This document shows, piece by piece, positions 61,815-64,000 of a stretch of 64,000 nt of DNA. Position numbers and translations under genes: made by a program. Source of the DNA: Pseudomonas lini (lineage in GTDB: Bacteria > Pseudomonadota > Gammaproteobacteria > Pseudomonadales > Pseudomonadaceae). The stretch spans positions 4,278,001 to 4,342,000 of the forward strand of contig NZ_OZ061318.1 of NCBI RefSeq assembly GCF_964063345.1, given 5' to 3'. A model generated the notes under the pieces. That model was given only the letters and a program-made list of their open reading frames with translations, made no database searches and was not told the DNA's origin. Every line of letters starts with the position of its first letter. Within the stretch, counting starts at the first letter, position 1.

Positions 61815-62945
61815 CTAGGAACCTTTGCCTTTCTCGCTGGCCGGGTCGTAGACCTTGGTCAAATCCCCGCCGAGGCGGAAGGTCTTGAACGGCTGCATCT
61901 TGTGTTTCTGCGCCAGCACATCCGGCGTGCAGGTGTAGAGCGAGCAGAACGGTTCGAGCCAGGCGAATTTCGAGTCGACCTTGAGGTCGGTCATGTCCTG
62001 ATCCTTGCCGTTCTTCTCCTCGAATTCATCCGGGTCTTTCACCCCCGCGAGCACGCGATCGCCCAGGCGTTTCAAGGCGCCGTTGTTTTCCTGGCGCAAA
62101 TCGACACCGTTGACCTGAGCGAAACTGGCGATCATCGCCAGTGGCGGCAGGGCATAGTTGTGATAGGCGAGGGCGCGTTGCTGGCGCTTGAGTTCGTTGG
62201 GCAGGAAGCCTTGGGCGTCGACCTGATTGACGCCGACCTTGTATTCCTTGACGGCCCAATCGAACAGGTCGCGCCGGTTGGTGGCGACCGACGTGGCCAT
62301 CACCGACCAGGCTGCCCAGTACGAGTGGTTGTTGGTTTGCTCGAGCGGCAGGTTGTCCCAATCGCTGACCACCTGATCAGCCATTTTGCTGAACCAGGCT
62401 TCAATCACTTGCGCTTCTTCCTGGTGGGTAGCCAGCGGATGCGAGTCAGAGAACTTCAGGCGAACATAGGATGAAGCCATGCTGCCCAACGCCCATTTGC
62501 GCATGGACTTGCCGGTGTGGTTGAAGTCCTTGGACATCAACGCGTCGGCCTTGGCCCAGGCAGTCAGCCAGGTGAGGGTGCATTCCAGTTGTTCCGGACG
62601 ACCATCACGCATGAACTGCATCACCCGCTTGCTGGTGGCGCGCTCGATCTTGGTAATGTCGGCGGTGGTGTCGCGGAAAGCTTTTTCCGATGCCTCGTTC
62701 AGGGTCGAACGGGCCTTGTCGGAGCCTTCGTATTTGCTGCGAAATTGCAGGGCGCCGGTGTAAGGCGTCGGCATCGCGTCGCAGCCTTCACTCTTGTCGC
62801 CGGTTTTGACTTTTTCAATGGGTGCAAAGTAACCCTGGGGCGGGCGAAGTGGCGCGGCGGCCTGGGTGGCGCCGGCGAACATCGCCAGCGTCAGCAGGGA
62901 GGGCGCGAGTAACTTTTTCAGCGTTCGGGTTTGCATGCAGTTCAT
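61815..62945 (-). CDS. algL: Alginate lyase AlgL
   Basis: A 376-residue periplasmic polymannuronate lyase of polysaccharide lyase family 5, which clears misdirected alginate during export. A signal peptide ends near ATQAAA. Catalytic and substrate motifs are [17 protein letters not shown] (here [20 protein letters not shown]), [20 protein letters not shown] and [20 protein letters not shown]. The start ATG 62945 has GAGG nine bases upstream; ATG 62936 (MQTRTLKK) is used in many homologues and is equally possible. The algX stop is 11 bases before it. Confidence 0.94.
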   Translation of the reverse strand: MNCMQTRTLKKLLAPSLLTLAMFAGATQAAAPLRPPQGYFAPIEKVKTGDKSEGCDAMPTPYTGALQFRSKYEGSDKARSTLNEASEKAFRDTTADITKIERATSKRVMQFMRDGRPEQLECTLTWLTAWAKADALMSKDFNHTGKSMRKWALGSMASSYVRLKFSDSHPLATHQEEAQVIEAWFSKMADQVVSDWDNLPLEQTNNHSYWAAWSVMATSVATNRRDLFDWAVKEYKVGVNQVDAQGFLPNELKRQQRALAYHNYALPPLAMIASFAQVNGVDLRQENNGALKRLGDRVLAGVKDPDEFEEKNGKDQDMTDLKVDSKFAWLEPFCSLYTCTPDVLAQKHKMQPFKTFRLGGDLTKVYDPASEKGKGS

Positions 62946-62956
62946 AAGAGGTAGCC

Positions 62957-64000
62957 TCATTGCCCGGCTTGAGCGGTACGCTGCTCGGCGCCGGAGAACA
63001 CGTTGCGTTTGCAGATTTTCGCTTCGACTTTCTGAGGCGTGGTACCTGGTTTTTCAGGTCCCTGGACTTCGACGGCCAGCAGATTCTGCGAGGCCCAGTC
63101 TTCGTCCGTGCGCAACTCGAAGGCGAAACGCCCGTCGGTATCGGAGGTTTCCGGTTTGTCGATCTTGATGTCCTCGTGGCGCCCATTCATGTACCAGAGG
63201 GTGGCTTGCAAGGTTTTCACCGAGGTGTCGGCGAAGCGGATATCGACCTGGTGACTGCTGTTGCGCAGGTCCAGGTTCTTGCTGTTGACCATCAATTCGT
63301 TTTTGCCCGGTTTCAGCGTGGCGCTGGCGCTCATCTGTGCATCTTTGCCTTCGCAACCGTTGTCCAGCAGCGCCATCATTTGGCGGTAGATGGTTTCCTG
63401 ATCGAGGCGATAAAGCGGCGAGAATTCCCAGATGAGGATTTTCGGCGGTTTGGTCTGGAACTCTTCGCTGCCCAGGTACTGCAGCATCGAACCTTCCAGG
63501 CCACCACCGGGGAATGCCACGTTGAGGATGTCGGCGCCGATGGCCTCTTCGAGGAAACCGGCGAAGTTGTAGTTCTTGCCACTGTGGCTGGTGCCGACCA
63601 GGGTGATTTCCGGATTGCCGGAATCACTGAACAGATCGCCATCGCCCGCTTCGCCTTTTGGCTCGGTGGTGAACTGATCCATGTACTGGATCGCGTAGCT
63701 GGTGCCACAGAGTTGACCAGCCATGTTGTGTAACGTTCCGGTCTTGCCCATGCGACCCGACTTATGGGTCTCGAATTCACGCTTGGGAACGTCGGCAAAG
63801 GCCGGCAATTGCTTGACCTTCTCGGCGACAATTTTCGCTGTGCGCTGGGCGCCATACGGCGTCCAGTGTTGGTCGCCGCGGAAGTAGAAATCGTGAGCCG
63901 GCAGGGTATCGGGCAGCGATTCGTTGGTCAGCGGCGACAGGTCCGGGACTACGTAACCCATCTGCGCGAAACGCCCGAGCATGGTTTTGTAATTCTTCAG
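62957..64000 (-). CDS. algX: Alginate acetyltransferase AlgX, C-terminal part (cut by window end)
   Basis: The last 347 residues of AlgX, the periplasmic terminal alginate O-acetyltransferase; the N-terminus lies beyond the window. The SGNH-like catalytic set is visible: [17 protein letters not shown] carries the Asp and His, and [14 protein letters not shown] the Ser. The C-terminal carbohydrate-binding module is represented by [20 protein letters not shown]. The frame is open to the right edge. It is followed by algL in the normal operon order. Confidence 0.94.
   Translation of the reverse strand: MKNYKTMLGRFAQMGYVVPDLSPLTNESLPDTLPAHDFYFRGDQHWTPYGAQRTAKIVAEKVKQLPAFADVPKREFETHKSGRMGKTGTLHNMAGQLCGTSYAIQYMDQFTTEPKGEAGDGDLFSDSGNPEITLVGTSHSGKNYNFAGFLEEAIGADILNVAFPGGGLEGSMLQYLGSEEFQTKPPKILIWEFSPLYRLDQETIYRQMMALLDNGCEGKDAQMSASATLKPGKNELMVNSKNLDLRNSSHQVDIRFADTSVKTLQATLWYMNGRHEDIKIDKPETSDTDGRFAFELRTDEDWASQNLLAVEVQGPEKPGTTPQKVEAKICKRNVFSGAEQRTAQAGQ

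Overview
The window is a stretch of chromosome from a fluorescent pseudomonad, most likely of the Pseudomonas fluorescens group. Evidence for this is the high G+C protein-coding density, the alginate operon order, hmgABC, the FecIRA set, Pseudomonas-specific small families (DUF3509, DUF6124) and about seventeen REP/REPIN palindromes of the types common in that group. Almost everything is chromosomal and in good reading condition. No tRNA, rRNA, CRISPR array, insertion sequence or integrase was found.

Layout. 1-2.2 kb: end of thioredoxin reductase and a class III aminotransferase. 2.2-8.2 kb: a pterin operon (folM, folE, folX with two small genes), a membrane-anchored monooxygenase-fold protein, a LitR/PplR-type MerR regulator, a PilZ-like protein, a short LOV blue-light receptor and a flavodoxin. 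This looks like a light-response locus. 8.3-11.1 kb: class II aldolase-like protein, an alpha/beta hydrolase closely resembling animal MEST/PEG1, and an MFE-2-type dehydrogenase. 11.1-13.4 kb: an S-type bacteriocin with its immunity gene, of lower G+C. 14-20 kb: a DUF1302/DUF1329 envelope pair and a large MalT-type LuxR regulator. 20-24.2 kb: homogentisate catabolism (hmgR, hmgA, fumarylacetoacetase, maleylacetoacetate isomerase).

24.3-29.6 kb: SirB1-like protein, a leucine-dehydrogenase-like protein lacking the catalytic lysine, and E1-alpha, E1-beta and E2 of a 2-oxoacid dehydrogenase. 29.7-36 kb: yebG with a LexA box, psiE, a DUF3509 gene, serine transporter and serine deaminase with a divergent LysR regulator, and an HPF-like protein. 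36-40.4 kb: fecA-fecR-fecI ferric citrate system. 40.6-45 kb: AraC regulator and EamA exporter, a DUF2165 gene, a 2-hydroxyacid dehydrogenase, and a DUF6124 gene with a strongly structured 5' leader. 45.2-51.5 kb: LysR regulator divergent from an AaeXAB-like efflux operon with its own outer membrane lipoprotein. 51.6-56.4 kb: small metabolic genes and an orphan TccC/RHS toxin-like gene whose C-terminal tail is clearly lower in G+C. 56.5-64 kb: the 3' half of the alginate operon on the minus strand (algX partial, algL, algI, algJ, algF, algA), with REPINs between algL and algI and between algF and algA.

Most interesting signals: the LOV/PplR/pterin light locus, the structured DUF6124 leader with two mutually exclusive helices, two nested REPINs, the Lys-to-Val change in the leucine dehydrogenase active site, the MEST-like hydrolase, and the bacteriocin and RHS C-terminal domains, which I could not assign.
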